Source: Candidatus Methanoplasma sp.
Lineage (GTDB): Archaea > Thermoplasmatota > Thermoplasmata > Methanomassiliicoccales > Methanomethylophilaceae
DNA length: 17,455 nucleotides
Direction of reading: 5' to 3'
Assembly (NCBI GenBank): GCA_031288985.1
Contig: JAITQH010000081.1
Span: 1 to 17,455, forward strand
Below, piece after piece: positions 6,086 to 14,200 of this stretch. Position 1 is the first letter of the stretch. Each line of letters begins with the position of its first letter. Below the pieces are notes generated by a model. The model did not search any database, was not told where the DNA came from, and worked only from the letters and a program-made list of their open reading frames with translations. The position numbers and the translations under genes were made by a program.

Positions 6086-7363
6086 GTGGAACCGGGTCTG
6101 TTCATCATCATCCTGCTGATGTGCATCATCGGCTCGGCCGCCGGATGCTTCACCGGCCTTTTCCCCGGTATCCACGTTAATACCCTCTCCTCCGTCATGC
6201 TGATCCTCTATCCTTCCATAAGCGGTTTCGTCTCTCTGATCGCGGATCCGCTGCACGCACCCATTCTGGTGTCTTCGCTGCTCATGTCGGCCGCCGTGGT
6301 GCATTCGTTCCTGGATTTCGTGCCGTCGGTGTTCCTCGGGGCGCCCGATCCCGACGAGGCCATGTCGGTGCTTCCCGGGCATCGGCTGCTGATGGAGGGG
6401 AGAGGCATGGACGCGGTCCGCGCCGCCGCGGTGGGGAGCATCGTCGGGGCGTCGGCGGCCGTGCTGCTCGCCGTGCCCGTGCAATATCTTATGCTGCAGG
6501 GCCTCGCCGACAGTTTGGAGGAGATCACGTTCTCGGTGCTCCTGTTCACGGTTGCGGTCATCATGATAAACGAACGCAGTTTGGCGAGAGCGGCATGGGC
6601 CGCGGCCATGATGCTCATCTCCGGGTTGATGGGAGCCGTGTGCATGAGCGGGATCATACCTTCATTCGGAATATTGGGAGAAGGGACCCTGCTGTTCCCT
6701 CTTCTCACGGGGCTGTTCGGAATGCCTGCCCTGCTGACCGCCGACAGGGGCGCCCGCATACCGGAACAGATCGACGGCGGCTCCGATCCGACGGGTCCGC
6801 TGCCGGCGCTCAAAGGCGTGGCCGTCGGATGCGTGGCGGGATGGTATCCCGGGATAACCGCGGCGGCGGGTTCGGCGCTGGCGTCGATCGTGCTTCCTGA
6901 AAGGGATCCGGCAAGATTCATATCCCTCACTGCGTCGATCGGCACTGTCACTGCGGTGTTCTCGCTGGTCACGCTTTCGGTGTCGGGAAGCGGCAGATCC
7001 GGGACGGTTCTGGTGATACGCGATATAGTGGGGGATATCGGAGGATTCTGTTCCGAAGAGTTCCTGATACTGCTTCTGAGCACCGCCATCGCCGCCGTCC
7101 TGGGATACTGCATGACCATAGCCGCAGGAAAGGCAATGGGGAGGGTCGCGGGCAGGATCGATATGGCAAAGGCCAACCGCGCCGCATTGGCGATCGTAAC
7201 GGTATTGGTGCTTCTTCTCACCGGCCCTTGGGGGCTGGTGATCCTTGCATCGGCGACAGTGGTCGGATTCATCCCGCAGACGTCCGAGACGGATAGGGTG
7301 CCTCTTGCCGGCTGCCTCATCGTCCCGGTGTTGTTGTCGGAAGCGGGAATATCGATATTTTGA
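6086..7363 (+). CDS. TctA-like membrane permease (archaeal tripartite tricarboxylate transporter family)
   Basis: A 425-residue, very hydrophobic protein with about ten predicted membrane segments. GLFPGIHVNTLSS near residue 25 and GWYPGITAAAGSALAS near residue 255 are the two paired re-entrant-like PG motifs of the TctA family, reflecting its internal duplication. In bacteria TctA works with TctB and a periplasmic binding protein TctC to import carboxylates; archaeal members usually stand alone and their substrate is unknown, as here, with no TctB or TctC nearby. The start is GTG 6086, preceded by AAGGA at a short distance; ATG 6119 is a less likely alternative because it would cut into the first membrane helix. 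Confidence 0.85.
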   Translation: MEPGLFIIILLMCIIGSAAGCFTGLFPGIHVNTLSSVMLILYPSISGFVSLIADPLHAPILVSSLLMSAAVVHSFLDFVPSVFLGAPDPDEAMSVLPGHRLLMEGRGMDAVRAAAVGSIVGASAAVLLAVPVQYLMLQGLADSLEEITFSVLLFTVAVIMINERSLARAAWAAAMMLISGLMGAVCMSGIIPSFGILGEGTLLFPLLTGLFGMPALLTADRGARIPEQIDGGSDPTGPLPALKGVAVGCVAGWYPGITAAAGSALASIVLPERDPARFISLTASIGTVTAVFSLVTLSVSGSGRSGTVLVIRDIVGDIGGFCSEEFLILLLSTAIAAVLGYCMTIAAGKAMGRVAGRIDMAKANRAALAIVTVLVLLLTGPWGLVILASATVVGFIPQTSETDRVPLAGCLIVPVLLSEAGISIF

Positions 7364-7395
7364 CGCGGTCCGGAGAATAGCACGGCGTGTTCGTC

Positions 7396-7417
7396 GGAAA
7401 AAATAAAATGAAAATGG
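7396..7417 (-). terminator. T-rich terminator of the heme membrane protein operon
   Basis: Read on the minus strand this is a pyrimidine run with T4, T4 and T6 blocks starting about 20 bases after the last stop of the operon. Archaeal RNA polymerase stops on such oligo-T tracts. Confidence 0.45.
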
Positions 7418-7438
7418 TTTGGCCGTCGTCAGACGCCG

Positions 7439-7777
7439 TCAATGATGCGTTTGCACCGGCGCGGCGGAAAACGCAGGCAGGACGGACCCGACAACATCCG
7501 TCGGGATATTGTCGGAGGCATACTTCTGCGAACCCACGGGGCCGCCGTTTTGGGATTCCTCCTCTTCTCCTTGGAATTCCTCTCCGTCGTCGGCTTCGTC
7601 AGAGCCTCCATTATCGCGGTCTCCTCCGCCGCCTCCGCCGCCTCCGCCGCCTCCGCCGCGGCCGCCTCCGCCGCCCCCGCCTTGCGGGGCCAGCGCGGCG
7701 CCCACCAGGATGGCTACGATCAGGATTCCCAGGGCCACAGCCAGAACGGCCGTCCTTCTCTTCTCTTTCTCGGTCAT
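7439..7777 (-). CDS. Small membrane-anchored poly-glycine protein of unknown function
   Basis: The 112-residue product has a charged N-terminus (MTEKEKRR), one membrane helix at about residues 10-30, then an almost pure glycine tract (seven G, one R, twelve G, residues 33-52), an acidic stretch (DEADDGEEFQGEEEE) and a polar tail ending in HH. The topology suggests a cytoplasmic N-terminus and an extracellular disordered tail. Its ATG overlaps the stop of the upstream ferric-reductase-like gene as ATGA, so the two are translationally coupled, which argues that it is real despite its low complexity. The glycine tract is encoded by a slippage-prone 9-bp repeat. I recognise no family; a role as accessory or linker for the heme protein is only inferred from the coupling. 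Confidence 0.68.
   Translation of the reverse strand: MTEKEKRRTAVLAVALGILIVAILVGAALAPQGGGGGGGRGGGGGGGGGGGGDRDNGGSDEADDGEEFQGEEEESQNGGPVGSQKYASDNIPTDVVGSVLPAFSAAPVQTHH
7623..7673. repeat. 9-bp tandem repeat encoding the glycine tract
   Basis: On the plus strand CCTCCGCCG is repeated four times without change (7623-7658), and a fifth copy stands at 7665-7673 after CGGCCG. Each unit adds three glycines on the minus strand, so unit gain or loss would keep the reading frame. Confidence 0.85.
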
Positions 7778-8511
7778 ATCAATCCCTCTTCTCCCACAGG
7801 GGCGTGCGCCCTTTTGTCAAGAAGATACTTCAGCGGACGCAGGACGAAGTACGGTATGAAGAATATCGAATAGGCGATCAGACTGTCCGTCGAGGCCGCT
7901 GCGTGGTGGCCGCCCGAAATCGCGGTCCAAAAGATGAGCGCCGCGTGAACATACAGCCCGACGTAGAACACATACGACCATTTCTGCAGGCTCTTCCATT
8001 TTTTCGCGGTGAACAGCTTTCTGACAGAGTAGAATGAAGTTATCATCAGGGGTATCATCAGCGCAATGAGTATCAGCGAGTCTATCGACGCCACGGCGTA
8101 CAGTCCGTTGCCTCTCATGCTCATCGGATCCGTGAACAGCTGCACGAACAGATTCGCATAGTTGGCGTTGTGCCCCAGCGACAGTATGCAGCCGATGATG
8201 GAAAGCTCTGCCCTGACATATATGAGCCTGCGGGTGAGGCGCCACTTCTTGGGCAGCACCCCAACGTACATCACCATCACGAACACGGCCACGGCAAGCG
8301 CCCCCTGGTTGATCGTGGATGCGATGTTGGTGCTGAACCATTGCGGCCACGAACCCGTGGCATGCATCATGCCCGCTCCGATTATGTATGCCGTTATCAC
8401 GGCGGCCGCGATGTAGATCAGATGCGATCTTTTGTGAACCTGCTTGTGGAACAGGACGAACAGCGCGGTTATTGCCAGCGCTATCGCTATAGATGTTATG
8501 AATCTTATCAT
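7774..8511 (-). CDS. Ferric-reductase-like transmembrane heme protein
   Basis: A 245-residue membrane protein with about six or seven hydrophobic helices. The segment AELSIIGCILSLGHNANYAN with His114, and SLQKWSYVFYVGLYVHAALIFW with His189, resemble the paired helices of the ferric reductase/MsrQ transmembrane domain, where histidines hold b-type heme and pass electrons across the membrane. No flavin or NAD domain is attached, so a partner would be needed. I start at ATG 8511, which has an ideal Shine-Dalgarno (GAGGAGG) five bases upstream; the frame is open for 56 more codons, but these do not look like protein. The gene is coupled to the poly-glycine protein. The family assignment is from pattern recognition, and the electron acceptor is unknown. 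Confidence 0.7.
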   Translation of the reverse strand: MIRFITSIAIALAITALFVLFHKQVHKRSHLIYIAAAVITAYIIGAGMMHATGSWPQWFSTNIASTINQGALAVAVFVMVMYVGVLPKKWRLTRRLIYVRAELSIIGCILSLGHNANYANLFVQLFTDPMSMRGNGLYAVASIDSLILIALMIPLMITSFYSVRKLFTAKKWKSLQKWSYVFYVGLYVHAALIFWTAISGGHHAAASTDSLIAYSIFFIPYFVLRPLKYLLDKRAHAPVGEEGLI

Positions 8512-8698
8512 GGTTCCTCCTCTTTGCGTTCCGACGGCAGGTCCTGAGTGCCCGCTGCCGATAGACGCGCCCCAATGTTCGGTCGTGTCCCGCAAACGCT
8601 GTCGGCTCCGAATTTCAACTCCGGCACAGGGAGTGCAAACCGCATATGTACGGCCGGCACGGCTCTGACGCCCGAGCATTGACCGCTGTCGGAAACAG

Positions 8699-8716
8699 AT
8701 TTAGGAATACCTAAAT
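8699..8716. promoter_or_regulatory. 18-bp palindrome resembling a DtxR-family operator
   Basis: ATTTAGG-AATA-CCTAAAT is a perfect 7+7 inverted repeat. The TTAGG...CCTAA half-sites look like those bound by iron- or manganese-sensing DtxR/IdeR regulators. A further TAGGTTT half-site follows at 8724-8730, after an AT-rich run. It lies between the heme membrane protein (minus) and the MFS transporter (plus) and could control either. The 329-base gap from 8512 to 8840 holds this palindrome and the TATA at 8811; I see no other gene in it. Confidence 0.55.
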
Positions 8717-8810
8717 AAATAAATAGGTTTGCATGGCTAAGCAGAAACGCGACGCGGCGGATGCGGCAAACGCCGAATATGCCGCTTTGCGCGTGCATAT
8801 AGGCGACTGT

Positions 8811-8819
8811 TTTAATAAT
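8811..8819 (+). promoter_or_regulatory. TATA box of the MFS transporter
   Basis: TTTAATAAT is centred 26 bases before ATG 8841, matching the leaderless pattern elsewhere in this window. This favours ATG 8841 over the in-frame ATG at 8733, which lies upstream of the box. Confidence 0.5.
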
Positions 8820-8840
8820 CGGACGACCGTTGAACCTGTT

Positions 8841-10229
8841 ATGGCATCCGAGAGGAGAGGCGCGGCGGGCATTCTTGCAGTGATCGCCGTGGTCTGCCTC
8901 ATGGACGGTCTGGACGGCAGCGTCGTCAACGTAGCCCTTCCCACGCTGGCCGAGGGCTTCGGCACGGACACGGGGACCATCGCTTGGATAACCGTGGTGT
9001 ACTTCCTCATGATGGCCGGCCTGCTCATGCTTTTCGCAAGGGTCGCCAACAACGGAGCGGTAAGGAAGGTCGCCGTGGCGGGCGTGGCGGTGTTCACCGT
9101 CGGTTCGCTGCTGTGCGGGATCTCCCCCAACTTCGAGACGCTTCTTGCCGCAAGGGGGATGCAGGGGGTGGGAGCGGCGATGATGGGCGCGGCAGCGCCC
9201 ATGATGTGCGTGCGCCATCTCCCCAGAAACATGCTGGGGCTCGGCATGGGCGTCCTCACATTGGGATGCTCCGTGGGGTTCGCAGTGGGTCCGGCGGTGG
9301 GCGGACTGATAATCGATGCCCTTTCATGGCATTGGGTGTTCCTGATCAACGTCCCCGTCGGATTGCTGATGGTTCCGATGATACTCGCGCTGATACCGAA
9401 GGACGAGACATACGGGAAGAAGCCGCTGGACGCTAAAGGCGCGATACTTCTGTTTGCGGCCATAGCCGCCGGGTCGTTCGCCCTCGAGAGGATGCCCCAC
9501 GGCTCCGAAAGGATGTGGGTGCTCCTTGCCGCCGCGGCCTGCGTGATATGCCTTGCGGCGTTCGTCGCGGTCGAACTCAGGCACAGGGAGCCGCTTCTGA
9601 ACGTCAGGGTGTTCAGGCATCTGAAGTTCGACTCCCTCTTCCTGGCGTTCATGTGCCTCAACATAGCTTACATGGGCCTCCTGTATCTTCTCCCATTCTA
9701 TCTGGAGGTCTGCATGGGATTCCGGTCGGCGGAGAGCGGCATGTATCTGTTCATACCGCCCGCAATAACCCTGTTGATATGCATGCCTATATCGAGATGG
9801 TCCGACCGCAGAGGCCGCAGAGTGTTCGCGGGGGTCGCGTGCGCGTCCATGCTGGCGTCGGCCGTCGCCATGTTCCTGTTCTCGCGGGACGGGGCGCTCC
9901 TGCCGCTGCTGTTCACGCTGTCGTGCATGGGCCTGACATGGGGATTCGCGGGAGGCCCGATGGCCAGCCGCATCGTGGAGAACACCGCCGAGGAGAGCCC
10001 CGAGATCGGCTCGTCCCTCATGAACGAGTCGATATACCTCGGAGGCACGATGGGGATAGCGCTGTTCGCCATGGTCTTCACCGTCGGCGCCAACAACGGG
10101 GTCGTCGACTTCAGAGATCTGACGCCCGACGTGTTCCTCGACGGATTCGTATTGTCTGCGGCGATATGCGCGGCAATAGCCGCCGTCTCCCTTCTGCTGT
10201 CTCTTGCGGTGAAGGACGTCAGAGCTTGA
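8841..10229 (+). CDS. MFS transporter, DHA2 (EmrB/QacA-type, 14-helix) family
   Basis: The 462-residue membrane protein starts MASERRGAAGILAVIAVVCL and soon shows MDGLDGSVVNVALPTLAEGF, the D-x(n)-VNVALP signature in helix 1 of 14-helix drug:proton antiporters. Also visible are a long first half ending near PKDETYGKKPLDAKG, the mid-protein loop typical of DHA2, and ARGMQGVGAAMMGAAAPMM, resembling the family's antiporter motif C region with its glycines. It most likely exports drugs or metabolites using the proton gradient; the substrate cannot be read from sequence. An in-frame ATG at 8733 would add 36 polar residues; I prefer 8841 because of the TATA position and because known members start near this point. 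Its 3' end overlaps the convergent zinc-ribbon gene by 11 bases. Confidence 0.88.
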   Translation: MASERRGAAGILAVIAVVCLMDGLDGSVVNVALPTLAEGFGTDTGTIAWITVVYFLMMAGLLMLFARVANNGAVRKVAVAGVAVFTVGSLLCGISPNFETLLAARGMQGVGAAMMGAAAPMMCVRHLPRNMLGLGMGVLTLGCSVGFAVGPAVGGLIIDALSWHWVFLINVPVGLLMVPMILALIPKDETYGKKPLDAKGAILLFAAIAAGSFALERMPHGSERMWVLLAAAACVICLAAFVAVELRHREPLLNVRVFRHLKFDSLFLAFMCLNIAYMGLLYLLPFYLEVCMGFRSAESGMYLFIPPAITLLICMPISRWSDRRGRRVFAGVACASMLASAVAMFLFSRDGALLPLLFTLSCMGLTWGFAGGPMASRIVENTAEESPEIGSSLMNESIYLGGTMGIALFAMVFTVGANNGVVDFRDLTPDVFLDGFVLSAAICAAIAAVSLLLSLAVKDVRA

Positions 10230-10731
10230 GGCATTCTGTTATTCGGTAATCAAGGATCTCATAATCGTCCGGATCGCCCATGGGGGACACGCTCCCGCAC
10301 CCGACGCATCTGAACTTCTTTTCCTGTTCGCCGAATTGTCTGACGCAGGCTTCGGCAAGCCTCATGCGCCCGCCGCATCCGCGGCACCCGTACGAGGGCG
10401 TGAATGCCGTTCCGCCCCTCTTCCTAAGGAAAAAGAAGAAATGGCTCTGGGTCAGCCCGCAGTCTGAGCATATGAAATCGTCGTGTTTGTAGAAGAACTT
10501 CAGCGGAAGTTCGTCGCATTCGGCCAGCGCGTCGTACGTGGCCTCGGCCACCCTGTCGTCGAGGACGAGAAGCCGCATCGCCTCGTCGGAGTCGCGCCTT
10601 GCATATTGTGGCGTCCCCCACCCCTCCGGTATGCGGAACACCCTTGAAACATCGTAATTCAGCGCCGTGCCGTAGAGGAAGTCGTTCTCCACGCCGCATT
10701 TCCCGCAGACGTGCCTCGACCTCAGGACCAC
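10219..10731 (-). CDS. Multi-zinc-ribbon protein of unknown function
   Basis: A 170-residue soluble protein with four cysteine knuckles: CGKCG near residue 9, CSDCG near 88, CRGCG near 115 and CVGCG near 142. These can form two zinc ribbons, one of which may pair the first two knuckles across a long insertion. No enzyme motif is visible. The start is GTG 10731, one base after the stop of the thioesterase gene and seven bases after AGGAGA, so the two form an operon. Proteins of this build often bind nucleic acid or act as structural adaptors, but I cannot assign a role. The C-terminus overlaps the end of the MFS gene on the other strand. Confidence 0.75.
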   Translation of the reverse strand: MVLRSRHVCGKCGVENDFLYGTALNYDVSRVFRIPEGWGTPQYARRDSDEAMRLLVLDDRVAEATYDALAECDELPLKFFYKHDDFICSDCGLTQSHFFFFLRKRGGTAFTPSYGCRGCGGRMRLAEACVRQFGEQEKKFRCVGCGSVSPMGDPDDYEILDYRITECLKL

Positions 10732-10732
10732 A

Positions 10733-11119
10733 TCATCTTCTCCTGTCCGACGCCTTCCTCATGAATATTTCGGCATCGACGACGAACCTCTCATGCGTTC
10801 CGGACCCGATCGGCCCCGCCCCGTCGGATACGTCCACTCTGAACACGACCCTCGACCGGTCTATCTCCGTCACCTCGGTGACGCATAATATCTCGGAGCC
10901 TTCCGCAGACGGGGCGGTGTGGCAGATATCCAGGCGGCCGCCTACGGTGCTCTTCCCCGCATCCAGATGAGGTTCCAGGGACTCAAATGCGGTGCGCTCG
11001 ATCAGAAGCACCATCTCCGGAGTCGCAAATACGGGAAGCGAGCCGCTCCCCACCGATGACGCCAAAGCATCCTTCGCGACCGTGAGCCGGCCCTCTCCTT
11101 TGATGCCTACGGACAGCAT
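10733..11119 (-). CDS. Hot-dog thioesterase, FlK-like family
   Basis: A 128-residue hot-dog fold protein resembling the fluoroacetyl-CoA thioesterase (FlK) family. FATPEMVLLIERTAF, STVGGRLDICHTAPS and IGSGTHERFVVD are typical. Thr33, Glu41 and His67 sit with the same spacing (8 and 26) as the FlK catalytic residues Thr42, Glu50 and His76, so it should be an active acyl-CoA thioesterase. Fluoroacetyl-CoA itself is an unlikely substrate; most relatives have unknown acyl-CoA substrates. ATG 11119 has no Shine-Dalgarno but a TATA box sits 26 bases upstream, so it appears leaderless. The zinc-ribbon gene follows in the same operon. Confidence 0.85.
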   Translation of the reverse strand: MLSVGIKGEGRLTVAKDALASSVGSGSLPVFATPEMVLLIERTAFESLEPHLDAGKSTVGGRLDICHTAPSAEGSEILCVTEVTEIDRSRVVFRVDVSDGAGPIGSGTHERFVVDAEIFMRKASDRRR

Positions 11120-11140
11120 GGAGGGATAATCGGAACGATA

Positions 11141-11150
11141 CTATTAATCA
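11141..11150 (-). promoter_or_regulatory. TATA box of the thioesterase operon
   Basis: TGATTAATAG on the minus strand is centred 26 bases before ATG 11119, predicting a leaderless transcript. Confidence 0.5.
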
Positions 11151-11165
11151 AATGCTGACGCATAT

Positions 11166-11175
11166 GATTTAATTA
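11166..11175 (+). promoter_or_regulatory. TATA box of the helicase-nuclease gene
   Basis: GATTTAATTA predicts a start near 11196 and a leader of about 12 bases that holds the Shine-Dalgarno-like AGGGG before ATG 11208. It lies almost back to back with the thioesterase promoter. Confidence 0.5.
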
Positions 11176-11207
11176 AGCTGCGGCCATTAGGTAGGCAGGG
11201 GAATGAG

Positions 11208-14200
11208 ATGGGATTGGAAGACGACCTCTTTACGGAATTGGCAGAACTCAGGGAGCAGATAAGGAGCGACCGCATGCTGTCCAACGGCAGGATGCCCATG
11301 GTGTGCTCGGACGAGGCCATGCGCGAGATGGCGCAGCGCGTGCCGACGAAGGCGGAGGACTTCTCCGCCATAACAGGCGTAGGCCAGAGGTTCGTCGAAC
11401 TTTACGGCGACGACTTCCTTGGCGTGACCAAGAAGTACGCCATGACCGCCGCCAGAGGGTCCAACATGGACAACAGTCTGGCGCAGACGCTCCGCGAGCT
11501 TCAGAAGAAGCTGATAAACATAAGCAGAGGCAACCGCCTTCTGTTCCAGGCCAAGATATACAAGAAGAACGCGTTCGATCTCACAACCATTCCCGGCTTG
11601 GATCTCATGGGCCTCCTTTTCGGAAAGAAATCGTCCCTCAAGCTGTGCGACACCACGAAGAGCCAAGACGACCTCCGTTTCTACAGACATCTCAACGAGA
11701 TCATAAGGGAGGTCAACAGGGATCTGAGGGACAAGGGGCAATACGATCTCTATATAGCGTATCCTTTCATAGAAGGCAGGCTTCCCGGCAACGAGGACTT
11801 TGACGTGCGCGCGCCCCTCGCCCTCTTCCCGGTGACGCTGGAGAAGGACGCCAAGAGCGTGGTGCTCAAACTCGACGACTCCAGGGACGTGGTCTACAAC
11901 AACTCTTTGGTCCTGGCGTTCATCAAGTTCGGAGGCAGGAACCGCCCCCTGCCCAACAACGTCATCGACGACTACACCGCCGAGGACTTCGCCGCGAACC
12001 TCGTCGCGTTCTACGAGGAGCAGGGATTCCCGCTGGAATGCTCCTACGGCCTTCCGGTGCCGTTCAGGGAGTACAAAGCGGGGGAATTCCCGAAATACCT
12101 TCCCGGCGACCTTCACGTCGTTAACAACATCATCCTGGGAAAATATCCCACGTACTCAAGCTACATTCAGAGGGACTTCGACGAGCTCATCGCGGGAAGG
12201 GAGATCAACGCGGTGCTTGAAGATCTCGTCAAAGACCTCAACACTGGGGACTTCTATTCCGAGGCGCCCGGCCCGCTGTCCCTCCCCGATCTGAGGGAGA
12301 AGGGGATGGAGGCGTCGGAGGTGGACATAACCTACATCAACTCCCTGAACAGCGCGCAGGAGAATGTCATCACCGCCATAAACAAGAATGATGAGCTGGT
12401 GGTCCAAGGACCCCCCGGGACCGGCAAATCCCAGGTCATAACCGGACTCATAACATCCGCCGTGAACAGCGGGAAGACGGTGCTGATGGTGTCGGAGAAG
12501 AAGACGGCGCTGGACGTCGTCTACTCCAGGCTCGGAGGCCTCTCGAAATACTGCCTCATGATCGACGACGTCGGCAACAAGGAGAGCTTCTATCAGCAGC
12601 TGGGATCCATGCTGGAATCGGGATTTCCCACCAGAGGCGCGGACATAGTGACGATATCCGAGAGCATCGACCGCGACGTATCCGTCCTCTCGAACATAGC
12701 GGACACGATCTACCGCCCCGGAGAGTTCGGCATAGAGCCGTACAAACTGTACTCCATGGACCGCTGGCTGGATCTGGAGGACAAAGTGCAGTTCGAGACG
12801 TACAAACAGATCAAATCCTCCGTCACGTCGAACATGCTGTCGCTGAAATACACGGAGATCGAGGAGCTGCACCGCAAGTTCGGAGACAGGGTGCTGGTGA
12901 GCAACTTCGGAGAATATTGCGGCTGCGTCGAAGCGGTCCCCTGGTTCCCCCTTGTGAAGCCCGACCTGTCGGAGTACAGCGTGGGGGAGATGAAGGCCGA
13001 CCTCATGAACATTGAGAATCAGATGATCGACTGGCGCGGCAAAGGGTTCCTGTCGAAGATGTTCTCCAAAGGCAAGGTCACCCGCGAGGCGACGGTGTTC
13101 CTGGACAAATATTTCAAATCGTATGGCGAGAGAACGGTGCAGCTGGTCATGGACGACCCCGGCAAGATGGTCACCGACCTGGACAGATACGACACGTACG
13201 CGTCGAAGGCCACAGTGTACGACAAGCTCACCGAGAACGAGAAGATATACGGCCGCGACGCCCTGAAGCTGATCAAGGAGAACAAGTCCAAGTTCGAGGA
13301 GAACAACGACCTGATATACAGATACATACTGAACGACCATCTTCAGAGATTCGACGCCGCGAACAAAGCAGTCCTTCAGGAGATACAGGACTTCGACAGC
13401 ATCGTGGCGGACATGGACCGCAAGATCCAGGAGAAGAAGAAGATCACCCGCAACAGGGTGGAGGAGATCCTTCAGGAGAACCTCCGCTACATAACGGAAT
13501 CCAAGAGGCGCGGCGACATTGTGAGGATCATAGAGAACAAAAGGAAGTGGAGCCTCAACAAGTTCGTCAACCGCTACAGCTACGAGCTGTTCAAAGGCGT
13601 CAAGATCTGGCTGCTGACCCCCGAAGTGGTGTCGGAGATAATGCCCCTTGAGATGGGGCTCTTCGACATGCTGATATTCGACGAGGCGTCGCAGATGTAC
13701 GTGGAAAAAGGGATACCGTCGATATACCGCGCAAAGAAGGTCGTCGTGGCAGGCGACCACAAGCAGCTCCGCCCCTCCAGCCTCGGATCGGGGCGCATGG
13801 AGTACGGGAGCGACGACGATGACGACGAGGACTACGAGGACTCGGCGGTCCTGGAGGAAGAGAGTCTTTTGGACCTTGCGAGGTCGCGCTACGACAACAT
13901 CCTCCTGAACTTCCACTACCGTTCGAAGTACGAGGAACTGATAGCATTCTCAAACTACGCCTTCTACGGCGGGAAGCTGTACGTGTCGCCGAACGTCCTG
14001 CAGCCGGAGAGGCCGCCCATAGAGATGTACAGGGTGGAAGGCCTCTGGGACAAAAAATCCAACGAGGCTGAGGCCCGCAAGGTCGTCGAACTCCTGAAGG
14101 ACTTCTTCAGAAGCAGAAGGGACAACGAGACCGTGGGGATAATCACATTCAACGTGTCCCAGAGAGACCTGATAAACGACATGATCGACGAAGAATCTTC

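Noticed and set aside
7509..7859. Plus-strand poly-proline or poly-alanine proteins over the 9-bp repeat
   Set aside because: Any frame through CCTCCGCCG gives proline, alanine or serine runs. Only the minus-strand frame has a membrane anchor and ATGA coupling to an upstream gene.
8733..8840. 36-residue N-terminal extension of the MFS transporter
   Set aside because: It would begin upstream of the best-placed TATA box; the family normally starts shortly before the first helix. Kept only as an alternative start.
12156..13916. 586-codon open frame on the minus strand opposite the helicase
   Set aside because: It is a GC-rich antisense shadow with valine/leucine/histidine-rich low-complexity sequence, no motifs, no promoter, and it lies wholly inside a gene with clear helicase motifs.
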